A DNA stretch of 39,899 nucleotides, from positions 1 through 39,899 of IMG/VR virus record IMGVR_UViG_3300001728_000002, one strand, 5' to 3'. Each line of letters opens with the position of its first letter. Within the stretch, counting starts at the first letter, position 1. This stretch comes from a virus. Shown piece after piece: positions 14,572 through 23,068 of this stretch. Below the pieces are notes generated by a model. It was not told the DNA's origin and made no database searches. It saw only the letters and a program-made list of their open reading frames with translations. The position numbers and the translations under genes were made by a program.

Positions 14572-14821
14572 CCGCAAATATAGTTTGTCCACTAATCGCT
14601 GGAAATCTGCTATCGAAACGATATGTTGGCGACTTGCCTATGCACACCACCCAGATATCAGGATCGATCAATGACCAAGTAGCGGAGGCCCTTATGGGAT
14701 CGAAGGTACTCCCTGGCATCCCCGCGAGTACGGGGGCCGAAGGCGCGGCGTGTGGCAGTGTTTCAGATTTTTTCAGAAGCTGTTGTTTTTGTTTGTTTTT
14801 TGCTAGGATTGGGGCGGTCAG
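14572..14821. other. non-coding region before terminase, likely cos site
   Basis: About 250 bases with no convincing gene between the late-regulator candidate and the Nu1-like terminase. In lambda-type phages with a Nu1/GpA terminase, cos lies here. A dyad, CCCCG-CGAGTA-CGGGG (14720-14735), is a candidate nicking-site symmetry element, followed by T-rich sequence at 14760-14800. No 5'/3' overhang can be deduced from the prophage form. The call is by position. Confidence 0.4.
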
Positions 14822-15400
14822 ATGATCGTGTCGTTCGGTGAATTTGCCAGCGCGATCGGCAAGAGCGAGCCGTGGCTGCGCAAGTTCCTGAACGAACATC
14901 CGGATTTTCCGGTGGTGTCCAAGGGCAAGAACGGCGTCTCTTACGAAATCGACATGGAGAAGGGCGCGGCCTATCTCGGCAACCTGAAGGAAGCCGAGCA
15001 GGAAGCGGCGCGGCGGCGACAGCAACAAATTCAGGAACAGGCGCTGGATCTGTTCGGCGGTGACCGGGCGGTCGGTGATGAACGGGCGGAACTGAGCGCC
15101 CAGGAGCGTAAACAGCTTCTTGAGGAAGAGTTGGTGGCGATGCGGATCGCCAAAGAACGCGGTGATCTGATCCGCAAGGATAGCGTCGAGGAAGCAATTG
15201 CCTCCGCCCTGGTCAAGGACAGCGATCGATCTAAAAGTTTTTCAGCGCGGCTTGGCCGCAGACATGATGTGCCGCGCCATCTGGTGACGGCGATCGACGA
15301 AATGATGGAGGCAGACCAGCACGCTTTTGCCGATGATTTGAAACGCGCGGTTCAGAACGGAAATGATTCAGGAGAAAATAACAGCAATACCGCCGTTTGA
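14822..15400 (+). CDS. terminase small subunit (Nu1-like)
   Basis: A 192-residue DNA-packaging protein that should recognise cos and load the large subunit. Residues about 1-55 form a winged HTH like lambda Nu1 (SFGEFASAIGKSEPWLRKFL, then FPVVSKGKNG-SYEID). A long charged helix (about 57-130) and a C-terminal region for large-subunit contact follow. The ATG at 14822 precedes an open frame that overlaps the start of the large terminase by 38 bases. Confidence 0.85.
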   Translation: MIVSFGEFASAIGKSEPWLRKFLNEHPDFPVVSKGKNGVSYEIDMEKGAAYLGNLKEAEQEAARRRQQQIQEQALDLFGGDRAVGDERAELSAQERKQLLEEELVAMRIAKERGDLIRKDSVEEAIASALVKDSDRSKSFSARLGRRHDVPRHLVTAIDEMMEADQHAFADDLKRAVQNGNDSGENNSNTAV

Positions 15401-17414
15401 AACCGGGGCGGCGCTTTTGGCGCGATTGTCCTATCTGACCAGACCGAAACAGCATTTGACCGTGAACGAATGGGCCATCCGCAATATGGCCCATTATGAT
15501 TCCCAGGCGCTTCCTTTTCTGGCCGAGATCATGGACGCTCTGTCGGATCCGGCAACATCCGAGGTTGGCGACATGGGCCCCGCGCAGGGCGGCAAGTCGA
15601 TGATTGGTGAAGCCTGGATCGGATGGTCGATCGATCAAGACCCGGCAGATTTTCTGATCTGCCAGCCTGACAAACAATTGATGCAGGATTTCGTGGTGCG
15701 GCGGATACAGCCGTTGATCCAGAACACGCCGGCGCTAAAGGCACAAATGCTGTCGGCTTCGAATGCGGACAATATTTTCCTGAAACAGTTCAGGGGGATG
15801 TTGCTGACATCGATCTGGCCGGTCGGTTCGCAATTTCGGGCACGGCCCGTGCCGCGTGGCTGGCTGGATGACTATGACCAGTTCGACGATGATATCGAAG
15901 GGCAGGGCAATGCGATCAAGTTGCTCGATGGCCGCCAAACGACATTCGAGGGACGCGACACGAAATTGGTGAGTTCGTCTCCCGCAAAAGACAGTGGCGG
16001 GATCGAGGTGTTTATCGCCGAGGGTACAGACGAACGGCTGCAACCGGTTTGTCCTTCGTGCGGCGAGCGGATCGAGCTCAACATAAAACGGGATTTGAAG
16101 TTTGACCAGGGTAGCCTGGACGATGCGGAAGCCAGCGCCCATGTGATCTGCCCGGCGCACGGGTGCATCCTGGAGCCGCTGGCCAAGCGCCAGTTGCTGG
16201 ATAGTATGACCGATCTGCCGCAGCGCGGATTTGTCGCCCATAATAAAAATACATCGCTCCGCCGCCGGACATTCCGGCGCGACGGTCTGCTGGCTTTTAC
16301 GAGCTGGCCGAAACTGGCGCGGGAATGGAGGGAGGCCCAGATTGCATGGGAAGCCCGTCAAGATGAAAACCCGCTGCGCACGTTTTTCAACGTCAAGGGC
16401 GGGCAGAATTATCGGTCGCAACTGAGCGGGGAAAAACCGGTGAAGGCCAGCGATTTGCGGACCCGTCGGGAAGCGGGATGGGCAATGGGGACGGTTCCCC
16501 GCGGGCCGAAGGTTTTGAATATCACGATCGATGTCCAGCAGGACCGTTTCGAACTTTCCTGCCTGGGCACGGCCGCAGGCCGGGAGACATGGTATATCGA
16601 CCGGTTCGCGATTCATGTGCTGGATGATGGACTGACCGGTGTGCAGCCGTTTATCCATAAGGAACACTGGAAGGTTTTACTGCCGCTGTTCGACCGGAAA
16701 TATCCGCTCGCGGCTCGGGGTCACGACGGGAAGCCGATCGGCCATGCACCAGTCTTGTCGGTGACGGTCGATACCGGCGGTTCTGGCCGGAAGGGCGACC
16801 AGGCCACCGAGGGCGCGAAATATTTCTACCAGGCGGCTGTCGCACTCGGCATTCACCACTCTCGCATCACGTTGGTAAAGGGTGGATCAAAAATAACCGC
16901 GAAGATAATGCCTCCGGGAGAATTTGCAGATCAAAAAACACGGGGTGGTGCCAAGCGGCGCAGCGCGAGATTGTGGATACCCAATGTCCACAAGATCAAA
17001 AATGTTATCGATGCGCGTCTGCGCCGGTCGAAACCCGGTCCCGGCTATGTGCATTTTCCGGAAGATTTTTCGGATGAACATTTCGACGAACTGACGTCCG
17101 AAGAACTGGTCGACGGCAAGTGGAAGCAGATCCGGGCGCGCAATGAAACGCTCGATCTGCTGGTCTACGGAGAGGCGGCGCTTTTGAAGCCGCCTTTCGC
17201 CCAGAGTCAGAACCACATGCGCTGGATCCCGCGGGGGTACAGCATCGCCTGGCCCAAGCTTAGTTCCGGGCCGGTGGTCGAAGAAGAAGAAATCAGCGCC
17301 TTGGCTGCTCCGGTTGTGGAGGAAGACAAGGCCCAGACTGTGAAGCCGACCCGCCGACCGCGCAAGGTGCGCCGGAAAAAGGGCTGGATGACCGGTCATA
17401 AGGGGAATTTTTGA
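15363..17414 (+). CDS. terminase large subunit (GpA family)
   Basis: A 683-residue packaging ATPase-nuclease of the lambda GpA family. The ATPase has a Walker A-like GPAQGGKS (residues 72-79) and an acidic Walker B stretch (DDYDQFDDDI, about 169-178). A zinc-finger-like insert follows: CPSCG (Cys230, Cys233) and CPAHGC further on. The nuclease half begins near ITIDVQQDRFELSC and includes VTVDTGGSG. The C-terminus is a basic tail (RRPRKVRRKKG). It starts inside the end of the small subunit gene and ends in a TGATG overlap. Confidence 0.95.
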   Translation: MIQEKITAIPPFETGAALLARLSYLTRPKQHLTVNEWAIRNMAHYDSQALPFLAEIMDALSDPATSEVGDMGPAQGGKSMIGEAWIGWSIDQDPADFLICQPDKQLMQDFVVRRIQPLIQNTPALKAQMLSASNADNIFLKQFRGMLLTSIWPVGSQFRARPVPRGWLDDYDQFDDDIEGQGNAIKLLDGRQTTFEGRDTKLVSSSPAKDSGGIEVFIAEGTDERLQPVCPSCGERIELNIKRDLKFDQGSLDDAEASAHVICPAHGCILEPLAKRQLLDSMTDLPQRGFVAHNKNTSLRRRTFRRDGLLAFTSWPKLAREWREAQIAWEARQDENPLRTFFNVKGGQNYRSQLSGEKPVKASDLRTRREAGWAMGTVPRGPKVLNITIDVQQDRFELSCLGTAAGRETWYIDRFAIHVLDDGLTGVQPFIHKEHWKVLLPLFDRKYPLAARGHDGKPIGHAPVLSVTVDTGGSGRKGDQATEGAKYFYQAAVALGIHHSRITLVKGGSKITAKIMPPGEFADQKTRGGAKRRSARLWIPNVHKIKNVIDARLRRSKPGPGYVHFPEDFSDEHFDELTSEELVDGKWKQIRARNETLDLLVYGEAALLKPPFAQSQNHMRWIPRGYSIAWPKLSSGPVVEEEEISALAAPVVEEDKAQTVKPTRRPRKVRRKKGWMTGHKGNF

Positions 17415-17959
17415 TGTCGAATATCTTGTCGGCCATGCCTTCCAGACTGGTTGCCGGGGATAGCCTGGCGCTGGCACTGGTTCAGGCGGCGCAGGATTAT
17501 CCGGCGTCCGCCGGATGGGCAGCAAAATTGACACTGGTGCCGATTGCAGGCGGCACGCCTATGGAAATAATAGGTTCGGGTGGCGCGGATAGTTGGGATT
17601 TTTCGGTGACATCGGCGCAGACAGCTGTGTTGGTGGCCGGTCTCTTTCGCTGGTCCACATCGGCAGTGAATGCAGGCGAGCGGACGACGCTGGATAACGG
17701 TGAAATACAGGTTCTGCCCGATCCGGCGGGAAGCGATGTCGACGCGCGCAGTCATGCCCGCAAGGTGCTGGATGCGCTGAACGCGACGATCGAGGGCCGC
17801 GCGACGACAACCCAGCTGGAGGTCGAGTTCGAGGATGGGCGCAGGATAAAACATATGGAGAATAGCGAAATTCTGAAACTGCGCAGGGAATATGTCCGCA
17901 AGGTGGCGGCGGAAGATCAGCGGCGGTCCGGTCCTAAAAAAGTTCTGGCGCGGTTATAG
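17414..17959 (+). CDS. hypothetical protein, possible gpW-like head-tail joiner
   Basis: A 181-residue protein between the large terminase and the portal, the place of gpW in lambda-type maps. Its C-terminal 65 residues (IEGRATTTQLEVEFEDGRRI, then ENSEILKLRREYVRKV) resemble the gpW pattern of a G-- turn, a beta strand pair and a final helix. The N-terminal 110 residues are beta-rich (SAGWAAKLTLVPIAGGTPME) and not part of gpW. Assignment is tentative. Confidence 0.55.
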   Translation: MSNILSAMPSRLVAGDSLALALVQAAQDYPASAGWAAKLTLVPIAGGTPMEIIGSGGADSWDFSVTSAQTAVLVAGLFRWSTSAVNAGERTTLDNGEIQVLPDPAGSDVDARSHARKVLDALNATIEGRATTTQLEVEFEDGRRIKHMENSEILKLRREYVRKVAAEDQRRSGPKKVLARL

Positions 17960-17962
17960 ATC

Positions 17963-19486
17963 ATGCGGATTTTGGGTTTTGAGATTGGTCGTTCGCGCGC
18001 CGATGACGCTGTTGTCGTGCCTGCCAAGCGGCAGTATATTGCCAAGGGCGCACAGAAGCGCAGTTTTCAGTCGGGTATCACCGACCGGTTGACCAGCAAA
18101 TGGACGGTGGCGGACCAGACGGTCAACCAGTCGCTGCTCAAAAACCTGCGGGCGATGCGTGCGCGGAGCCGGGATTTTGCCAAGAACAACGAATATGGGC
18201 GGAAATTTTTTGGCATGGTGCGGGCAAACGTCGTCGGCAGCGCCGGTTTCACGTTGAAGGTCAATTGCCTGAACCATGACGGTTCGTGTGATCATGAAGA
18301 CAGCAAACGGATCCGCAAGGCCTATCTGAAATTTGCCAAGCCTGGCAATTTCGATGTGACCGGCAAGCTGAGCGAAACCATGTTCGACATGCTCGCGATG
18401 ACGATGATTGCTCGCGACGGCGAGGTGCTGGTGCGCAAGGTGACCGGTGGCGGCTTCGGCATCCACGGATGCCAGCTGCAGCTGCTATCGGCGCATCTGC
18501 TGGACGAAGAATATAATATGGATCTGGCGGGCGGCAACCGTATCCGTATGGGGGTCGAGTTCAATCGCTGGATGAAGCCGGTCGCCTATCATCTGCGGAT
18601 CATGAACGGAAATGCCGACATGCACGGCGCGGCGGGCCAGAGATACGAGCGAGTATCGGCGGACGAAATGCTGCATCTGTTCGTGCCGGAAGAGGTTGAC
18701 CAATGGCGCGGTGTGCCGTGGCCTTTTGCCGCGCTGCGCAGCGCCAAGCATCTGGATGAATTTCAGGAATCGGCGCAGGTGAACGCCCGCGTCGGTGCCG
18801 GCAAGATGGGATTTTTTCAGCAGAAGGATCCGGAAGCCGGCGCGCCGATGGGTGTCGAAGATGAAGGGGAAGAATCCGGTTACGGCGGTGATGGCGATTT
18901 TATCGACGAAGCAGACCCGGGCACGTTCAATGTTATTCCGGACGGCTATGAATTTTCGGAGTTCAACCCGTCCTATCCCAATGATGTCTATGACCCGTTT
19001 GTAAAATCGACGCTGCGGACCATGGCTATGGGATTGCTGGTCAGCGCGCATGGCCTGTCGGGCGATCTGACCGATGTGAATTTCAGTTCCATCCGGTCCG
19101 GCACGCTGGACGAGCGCGAAATGTGGAAGGTGATCCAGAACTGGTACATTGATGCCAAGAAAATGATGATCTTCCCGTGGTGGCTGACCAGGGCGTTGAT
19201 GAACGATGATGATCTGAAAAAGCTGCCGTTCACCAAATTCGAAAAATATGACGCTGCGGAATATTTTGGCCGGGGTTGGGACTGGGTCGATCCGCGGGCC
19301 GACGCACTGGCGGCAAAAGAGTCTGTCGCGCTGGGCGTAAAGAGCCGGGCCAGCATTATTCGCGCCAACGGGCGTGACCCGCAGGATGTATGGGACGAAC
19401 TGGACGCGGAAGCAGAGCGCGGTTTTTCAGCGCCTGCAGCGCCGACCAGCGATGCGAAGCGGCCTCCGCCCGAAGACGAAGACTGA
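17963..19486 (+). CDS. portal protein (lambda family)
   Basis: A 507-residue lambda gpB-type portal forming the dodecameric DNA gate at the capsid vertex. Typical signs: KNLRAMRARSRDFAKNNEYG, VRANVVGSAGF, AMTMIARDGEVLVR, and MGLLVSAHGLSGDLTDVNF. The length agrees with the family. The ribosome binding site is weak; coupling to the preceding gene, 3 bases away, is likely. The C-terminus is a Pro/Asp-rich tail. Confidence 0.93.
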   Translation: MRILGFEIGRSRADDAVVVPAKRQYIAKGAQKRSFQSGITDRLTSKWTVADQTVNQSLLKNLRAMRARSRDFAKNNEYGRKFFGMVRANVVGSAGFTLKVNCLNHDGSCDHEDSKRIRKAYLKFAKPGNFDVTGKLSETMFDMLAMTMIARDGEVLVRKVTGGGFGIHGCQLQLLSAHLLDEEYNMDLAGGNRIRMGVEFNRWMKPVAYHLRIMNGNADMHGAAGQRYERVSADEMLHLFVPEEVDQWRGVPWPFAALRSAKHLDEFQESAQVNARVGAGKMGFFQQKDPEAGAPMGVEDEGEESGYGGDGDFIDEADPGTFNVIPDGYEFSEFNPSYPNDVYDPFVKSTLRTMAMGLLVSAHGLSGDLTDVNFSSIRSGTLDEREMWKVIQNWYIDAKKMMIFPWWLTRALMNDDDLKKLPFTKFEKYDAAEYFGRGWDWVDPRADALAAKESVALGVKSRASIIRANGRDPQDVWDELDAEAERGFSAPAAPTSDAKRPPPEDED

Positions 19487-19501
19487 ACAAAGGAAATCGA
19501 G

Positions 19502-21544
19502 ATGAAAAAATCACTTATGCTCGCCGGGGCAGCATCACTGATAACATCAGCAACAGCGGTCGCGCAGGTGCGCGATAGCGAAAACCCCAAAGATTCGATC
19601 ACCCGCGAAATGACTTTCGATATTCGCGCTGAACTGATCGATGAAGAAACCCGCACGGTCGAGCTCAGCTTCTCTTCCGAGGAGCCTTATGAGCGGTGGT
19701 GGGGCGTAGAAATTCTGGATCATGGCAAATCCGCTGTCGAGCTTGGTCGCTTGAACGGGTCTGCTTCGCTCCTGATGGACCATAATATCCGTGATCAGGT
19801 GGGTGTTGTGGAGAAGGCCTGGTTGAAGGGCAAAAAAGGTCGCGCGCTGGTCCGATTTGGAAAATCTGCCCGTGCCGATGAAATTTTCAATGATGTCAAG
19901 GATGGCATCCGCAAGCTGGTCAGCGTCGGTTACCGCATCAAAAAACTTGTTCTTGAAAAAGAGGAAGATGGCGAATGCACCTACCGCGCACTTGAATGGG
20001 AACCCTATGAAATCAGTCTGGTTTCGGTTCCCGCAGATACCACCGTGGGTGTGGGCCGCGATGGTGAAATCAAGGATTTTGATCCCCGAACTTTAGTCAA
20101 TGAAGAGGAAGAAGATATGTTTAACGGAACTCGTGATGGTTCGGACAATGGTCCGGCACCAGTTGCAACCTCGGCACCTGCAGCGGCCCCTGCGGCAACT
20201 GCACAGCGCGACAATGGCGGCGGTGCTGCCCCGGCACAGGTTGTTGATCAGGATGCTCTGCGCGCGGCAGCGGCATCCGAAGAGCGCCAGCGTGCAGCCA
20301 ATATTCGGGCGATGGGCCAGCGCGTCGGCGCTACCGAACTGGCCGAGCAGGCTGTTGCGGATGGCAGGTCGGTCGAGGACTTTGTCCGCGCTTTCAATGC
20401 CGCGGCGCCTGATAGCCAGGCCATTCGTGCGGCGGAAGATCCCGCCATCGGCCTGAACGGTCAGGAGCGTGATCGGTACAGTTTTCTGCGCCTGATGAAT
20501 GCCGCCGCCAATCCCGCCGATCGGCAGGCTCAGGAGGCTGCTGCTTTTGAAATCGAATGCTCAACCGAAGCGCAGCGCAAGCGCGACAAGGTTGATCAAA
20601 AGGGCATGACAATCCCGGTCGACATGCTGCGCGCTCCGATCGTGCCCGAGGCTCAGCGCGATCTGGTGGTGGGCACGAACACTGCAGGCGGCCATACGGT
20701 GGCAACAGAGTTGCTGGCCGGATCGTTCATCGACCTGCTGCGCAACAACATGTCGATTATGACGATGGGTGCGCGGATGCTGACCGATCTGAATGGCAAT
20801 ATTGCCATTCCCCGTCTGACCGGCGGCGCGACGGCTTACTGGGTAGGTGAATCGGCGTCTCCGACCGAAAGCCAGCAGGCCTTCGACCAAGTATTGCTGT
20901 CTCCCAAGACCGTGGGTGCCTTCACCGATATGAGCCGGAAGCTGTTGCTGCAAAGCTCTATCGACGTCGAAGCGCTGGTCCGTCAGGATCTTGCAACTAT
21001 CGTCGCCCTGGCCATCGATCTTGCCGGTATTAACGGATCGGGCAGTTCGAACCAGCCACGGGGTGTATTGAATACCAGCGGGATCGGTTCTGTCGCCGGC
21101 GACACGAACGGGCTTGCTCCGGCCTGGTCTCATATTGTCGACCTTGAAACCGAGGTCGCGGTTGACAATGCCGCGGTGGGCAGTCTTGGTTATCTCACCA
21201 ACACCAAGGTGCGCGGCAAGCTGAAAAAGACCGAGACCTTCTCCGGTTCCAACGGAATGCCAATCTGGGACAAGGGGGCTGAGCCATTGAACGGATATTC
21301 CACCGGCGTGTCCAATCAGGTCCCGTCCAACCTTACCAAGGGTAGTGCGTCGGGTGTTTGCTCCGCGATCATTTTCGGCAACTGGGCTGATCTTCTGATC
21401 GGCATGTGGGGTGGGCTGGATATTCTGGTTGATCCATACACGCACAGCACCAGCGGCACGGTACGCGTTACCGCGCTGCAGGATGTGGATGTTGCGGTTC
21501 GTCATCCGGAATCCTTTGCCGCGATGGTTGATGCACTCACCTGA
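19502..21544 (+). CDS. prohead protease-major capsid protein fusion
   Basis: A 680-residue fusion. Residues about 35-185 are an S78-type prohead protease with His94 (LLMDHN), Ser141 (KLVSVGYR) and an acidic residue in WEPYEISLVSVPAD (about 167-179). Residues about 206-375 are an Ala/Pro-rich and helical scaffold-like delta region, and about 385-680 the HK97-fold capsid (NIAIPRLTGGATAYWVGE, SPKTVGAFTDMSRKLL). The first 22 residues (MKKSLMLAGAASLITSATAV, then AQ) look like a Sec signal peptide, which is odd for a capsid gene. AAAGGA precedes the ATG. An internal in-frame ATG at 20117 has its own ribosome binding site. Confidence 0.92.
   Translation: MKKSLMLAGAASLITSATAVAQVRDSENPKDSITREMTFDIRAELIDEETRTVELSFSSEEPYERWWGVEILDHGKSAVELGRLNGSASLLMDHNIRDQVGVVEKAWLKGKKGRALVRFGKSARADEIFNDVKDGIRKLVSVGYRIKKLVLEKEEDGECTYRALEWEPYEISLVSVPADTTVGVGRDGEIKDFDPRTLVNEEEEDMFNGTRDGSDNGPAPVATSAPAAAPAATAQRDNGGGAAPAQVVDQDALRAAAASEERQRAANIRAMGQRVGATELAEQAVADGRSVEDFVRAFNAAAPDSQAIRAAEDPAIGLNGQERDRYSFLRLMNAAANPADRQAQEAAAFEIECSTEAQRKRDKVDQKGMTIPVDMLRAPIVPEAQRDLVVGTNTAGGHTVATELLAGSFIDLLRNNMSIMTMGARMLTDLNGNIAIPRLTGGATAYWVGESASPTESQQAFDQVLLSPKTVGAFTDMSRKLLLQSSIDVEALVRQDLATIVALAIDLAGINGSGSSNQPRGVLNTSGIGSVAGDTNGLAPAWSHIVDLETEVAVDNAAVGSLGYLTNTKVRGKLKKTETFSGSNGMPIWDKGAEPLNGYSTGVSNQVPSNLTKGSASGVCSAIIFGNWADLLIGMWGGLDILVDPYTHSTSGTVRVTALQDVDVAVRHPESFAAMVDALT
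20105..20119 (+). promoter_or_regulatory. internal ribosome binding site and start for capsid alone
   Basis: GAGGAAGAAGAT directly precedes an in-frame ATG (20117-20119, residue 206 of the fusion). Initiation here would give a 475-residue delta-plus-capsid protein without the protease. The site falls at the natural border between protease and scaffold regions. Confidence 0.55.
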
Positions 21545-21567
21545 TAGCTGATGCTTGATAGTGTAGG

Positions 21568-21597
21568 CGGGGCCGGACTGATTCCGGCCCCGTTTTT
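21568..21597 (+). terminator. rho-independent terminator after capsid gene
   Basis: A 9-bp GC-rich stem, CGGGGCCGG / CCGGCCCCG, with a 7-base loop, followed by TTTTT. It lies 24 bases after the capsid stop and would reduce transcription of the genes further down relative to capsid, a common way of setting capsid stoichiometry. Confidence 0.85.
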
Positions 21598-21634
21598 CCC
21601 AGCTGCATGGCAGCAACAGAGAAGGACATTAGTC

Positions 21635-21973
21635 ATGAACAAGAAATTATTTGCCCAAAAGGCGGTTGCCATCGCCGGTATTCACTTCGCGCGCGGCGAG
21701 GAAATCAAGGGCATCGATGATGAAGAGCAGATCGCAATCTGCGAACGGATTGGCAAGGTTGGTCCCAAGAGGCCCGGCAAGAACAAACCTGCGCCGGAGA
21801 AGAAATCGGTGAATCCCAAGCCGGAAGTCAATGAAGACGCTGAGTTGACTGGTGAGGGGCAATCTGTCGCCGACGTCAAAGATGACGGCGATGCCAACGA
21901 TGACGATGCCCAGGGTGGTGATGCCACTGACGGTGATGCCCAGCAACATGCCGAGGGTGCCACCGGCAGCTGA
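21635..21973 (+). CDS. hypothetical protein after capsid, acidic tail
   Basis: A 112-residue protein with a basic, structured N-terminus (MNKKLFAQKAVAIAGIHFAR, then ICERIGKVG) and a Lys/Pro linker. The last 45 residues are strongly acidic (DDGDANDDDAQGGDATDGDA). GAAGGA lies 9 bases before the ATG; the upstream part of the open frame contains the terminator and is not coding. Its position suggests a head-associated or decoration role, but no domain is recognised. Confidence 0.65.
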   Translation: MNKKLFAQKAVAIAGIHFARGEEIKGIDDEEQIAICERIGKVGPKRPGKNKPAPEKKSVNPKPEVNEDAELTGEGQSVADVKDDGDANDDDAQGGDATDGDAQQHAEGATGS

Positions 21974-22031
21974 TCCCCTTTTTCACATTTTAGCCGGATG
22001 CCATGCTGGCGTCGGTTTTCGAGGACACATC

Positions 22032-22220
22032 ATGAAAGAGATTCAAATCTATACCGCGGCGGTTGACAATGCCGGCGTGCGACGGGAATCCGGAGTGCTT
22101 CTGAAGGTTGGAAGCGACAAGGACGCAATTTCCGCGACCCGGGCAAAAGCCATGGTTGATGCCGGAACAGCGGTCGAGGTTAATGCCGTAAAGGCCTCTG
22201 CCAAAAAGTCCGACGACTAG
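22032..22220 (+). CDS. small hypothetical head-region protein
   Basis: A 62-residue protein (KEIQIYTAAVDNAGVRRESG, then VGSDKDAISATRAKAMVDAG). GAGGA lies about 6 bases before the ATG. Small proteins of this kind often stand between capsid and head-tail joining genes in siphophages. The function is unknown. Confidence 0.65.
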   Translation: MKEIQIYTAAVDNAGVRRESGVLLKVGSDKDAISATRAKAMVDAGTAVEVNAVKASAKKSDD

Positions 22221-22223
22221 GCA

Positions 22224-22622
22224 ATGACCAATGTGCCGGGCGCGGATGCCGATGCTATCGCCATCCACAATGCCTTTGCAAAGACCGTGCAATATTCCGG
22301 CGAGGGATTGCGTGTGTCGGATGTCGGGGTGCTGCTCGACGGAAAGGCGATCGTGCTGGCTGGATATCGCCCCTTAATCTCTTGGGCGCCCGATGCTGCA
22401 GTGATCAGCGCGGTCAAGTCTGATCAGCCCGCCGACCCGTTCCAGGGGGCGGGCAATAGCGCGCGAATGATCAAATTCGAAATATTGAAGTCGGCGCTGC
22501 CGTCGGTGCCAAGCAAAGACGACGAAATCGTGGAAGTCTCCGGAATCGACTGGTCGGTGATCGATATTACCGATCGCGACGATATCGGTGCCTGGCACCT
22601 GATCGTCGAGCGTGCAGCATGA
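22224..22622 (+). CDS. head-tail joining protein (lambda FII-like)
   Basis: A 132-residue protein with the position and approximate length of lambda FII-type proteins. The C-terminal half has the usual pattern of an alternating beta barrel: KFEILKSALPSVPSKDDEIV, then GIDWSVIDITDRDDIGAWHL and VERA. The ATGA overlap with the next gene supports its place in the connector group. Residues about 36-56 share a motif with the large tail protein at 33365-33425. Confidence 0.65.
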   Translation: MTNVPGADADAIAIHNAFAKTVQYSGEGLRVSDVGVLLDGKAIVLAGYRPLISWAPDAAVISAVKSDQPADPFQGAGNSARMIKFEILKSALPSVPSKDDEIVEVSGIDWSVIDITDRDDIGAWHLIVERAA

Positions 22623-23047
22623 CGGCGGCACGCGAGGCGATATTCGCCAAAATCGAAGCGCTGCTGAACGCGATATCCGGCGTCAATGAAGTCGAGCGAA
22701 TGCCTTCGGGTGATCCGGCGACATTCCCGGCGCTGCATATCTGGGACGAGGGTCAGCGGCCCGAGCAAGCCGAGGCCGGTGTGACCGAATATGGCATGAC
22801 GTTCAATATCGACGGCTATGTGCAGGCTGCGGGCGGTTCAGCAGCCCATACGGCTTTGAACGCGCTGCACAGCAGTATGGTCCAGGCACTGGTCACCGAG
22901 CCGCCGATCGGCGGGCTGGTCGATGAAATTACCGAAGGCGCAATGAATGTTTCGATCGCGCCGCTGGCGAGCAACAGACGGCTTGCTTTTACCGCAGAAT
23001 TTACAGTGAATTTTCCCACCAATCGGGGAAACCCGGACGCGATTTAA
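22619..23047 (+). CDS. tail terminator / tail completion protein (gpU-like)
   Basis: A 142-residue protein beginning with a helix (AAREAIFAKIEALLNAISGV) and followed by beta strands (FPALHIWDEGQ, then EYGMTFNIDGYVQAAG). Layout and position just before the tail tube gene fit tail terminator proteins of the lambda gpU / HK97 gp10 type. It ends with a strand pair (RLAFTAEFTVNFPT). Family assignment is by pattern and context. Confidence 0.65.
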   Translation: MTAAREAIFAKIEALLNAISGVNEVERMPSGDPATFPALHIWDEGQRPEQAEAGVTEYGMTFNIDGYVQAAGGSAAHTALNALHSSMVQALVTEPPIGGLVDEITEGAMNVSIAPLASNRRLAFTAEFTVNFPTNRGNPDAI

Positions 23048-23068
23048 TTTTTCCTAGAGGAGTAGAAG

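Noticed and set aside
14568-14825. 85-residue open frame with ATGA overlaps at both ends
   Set aside because: The protein looks non-coding (Cys/Phe cluster from a T-rich tract, no domain), and this is the expected cos region. The overlaps make it worth a check, but not an annotation.
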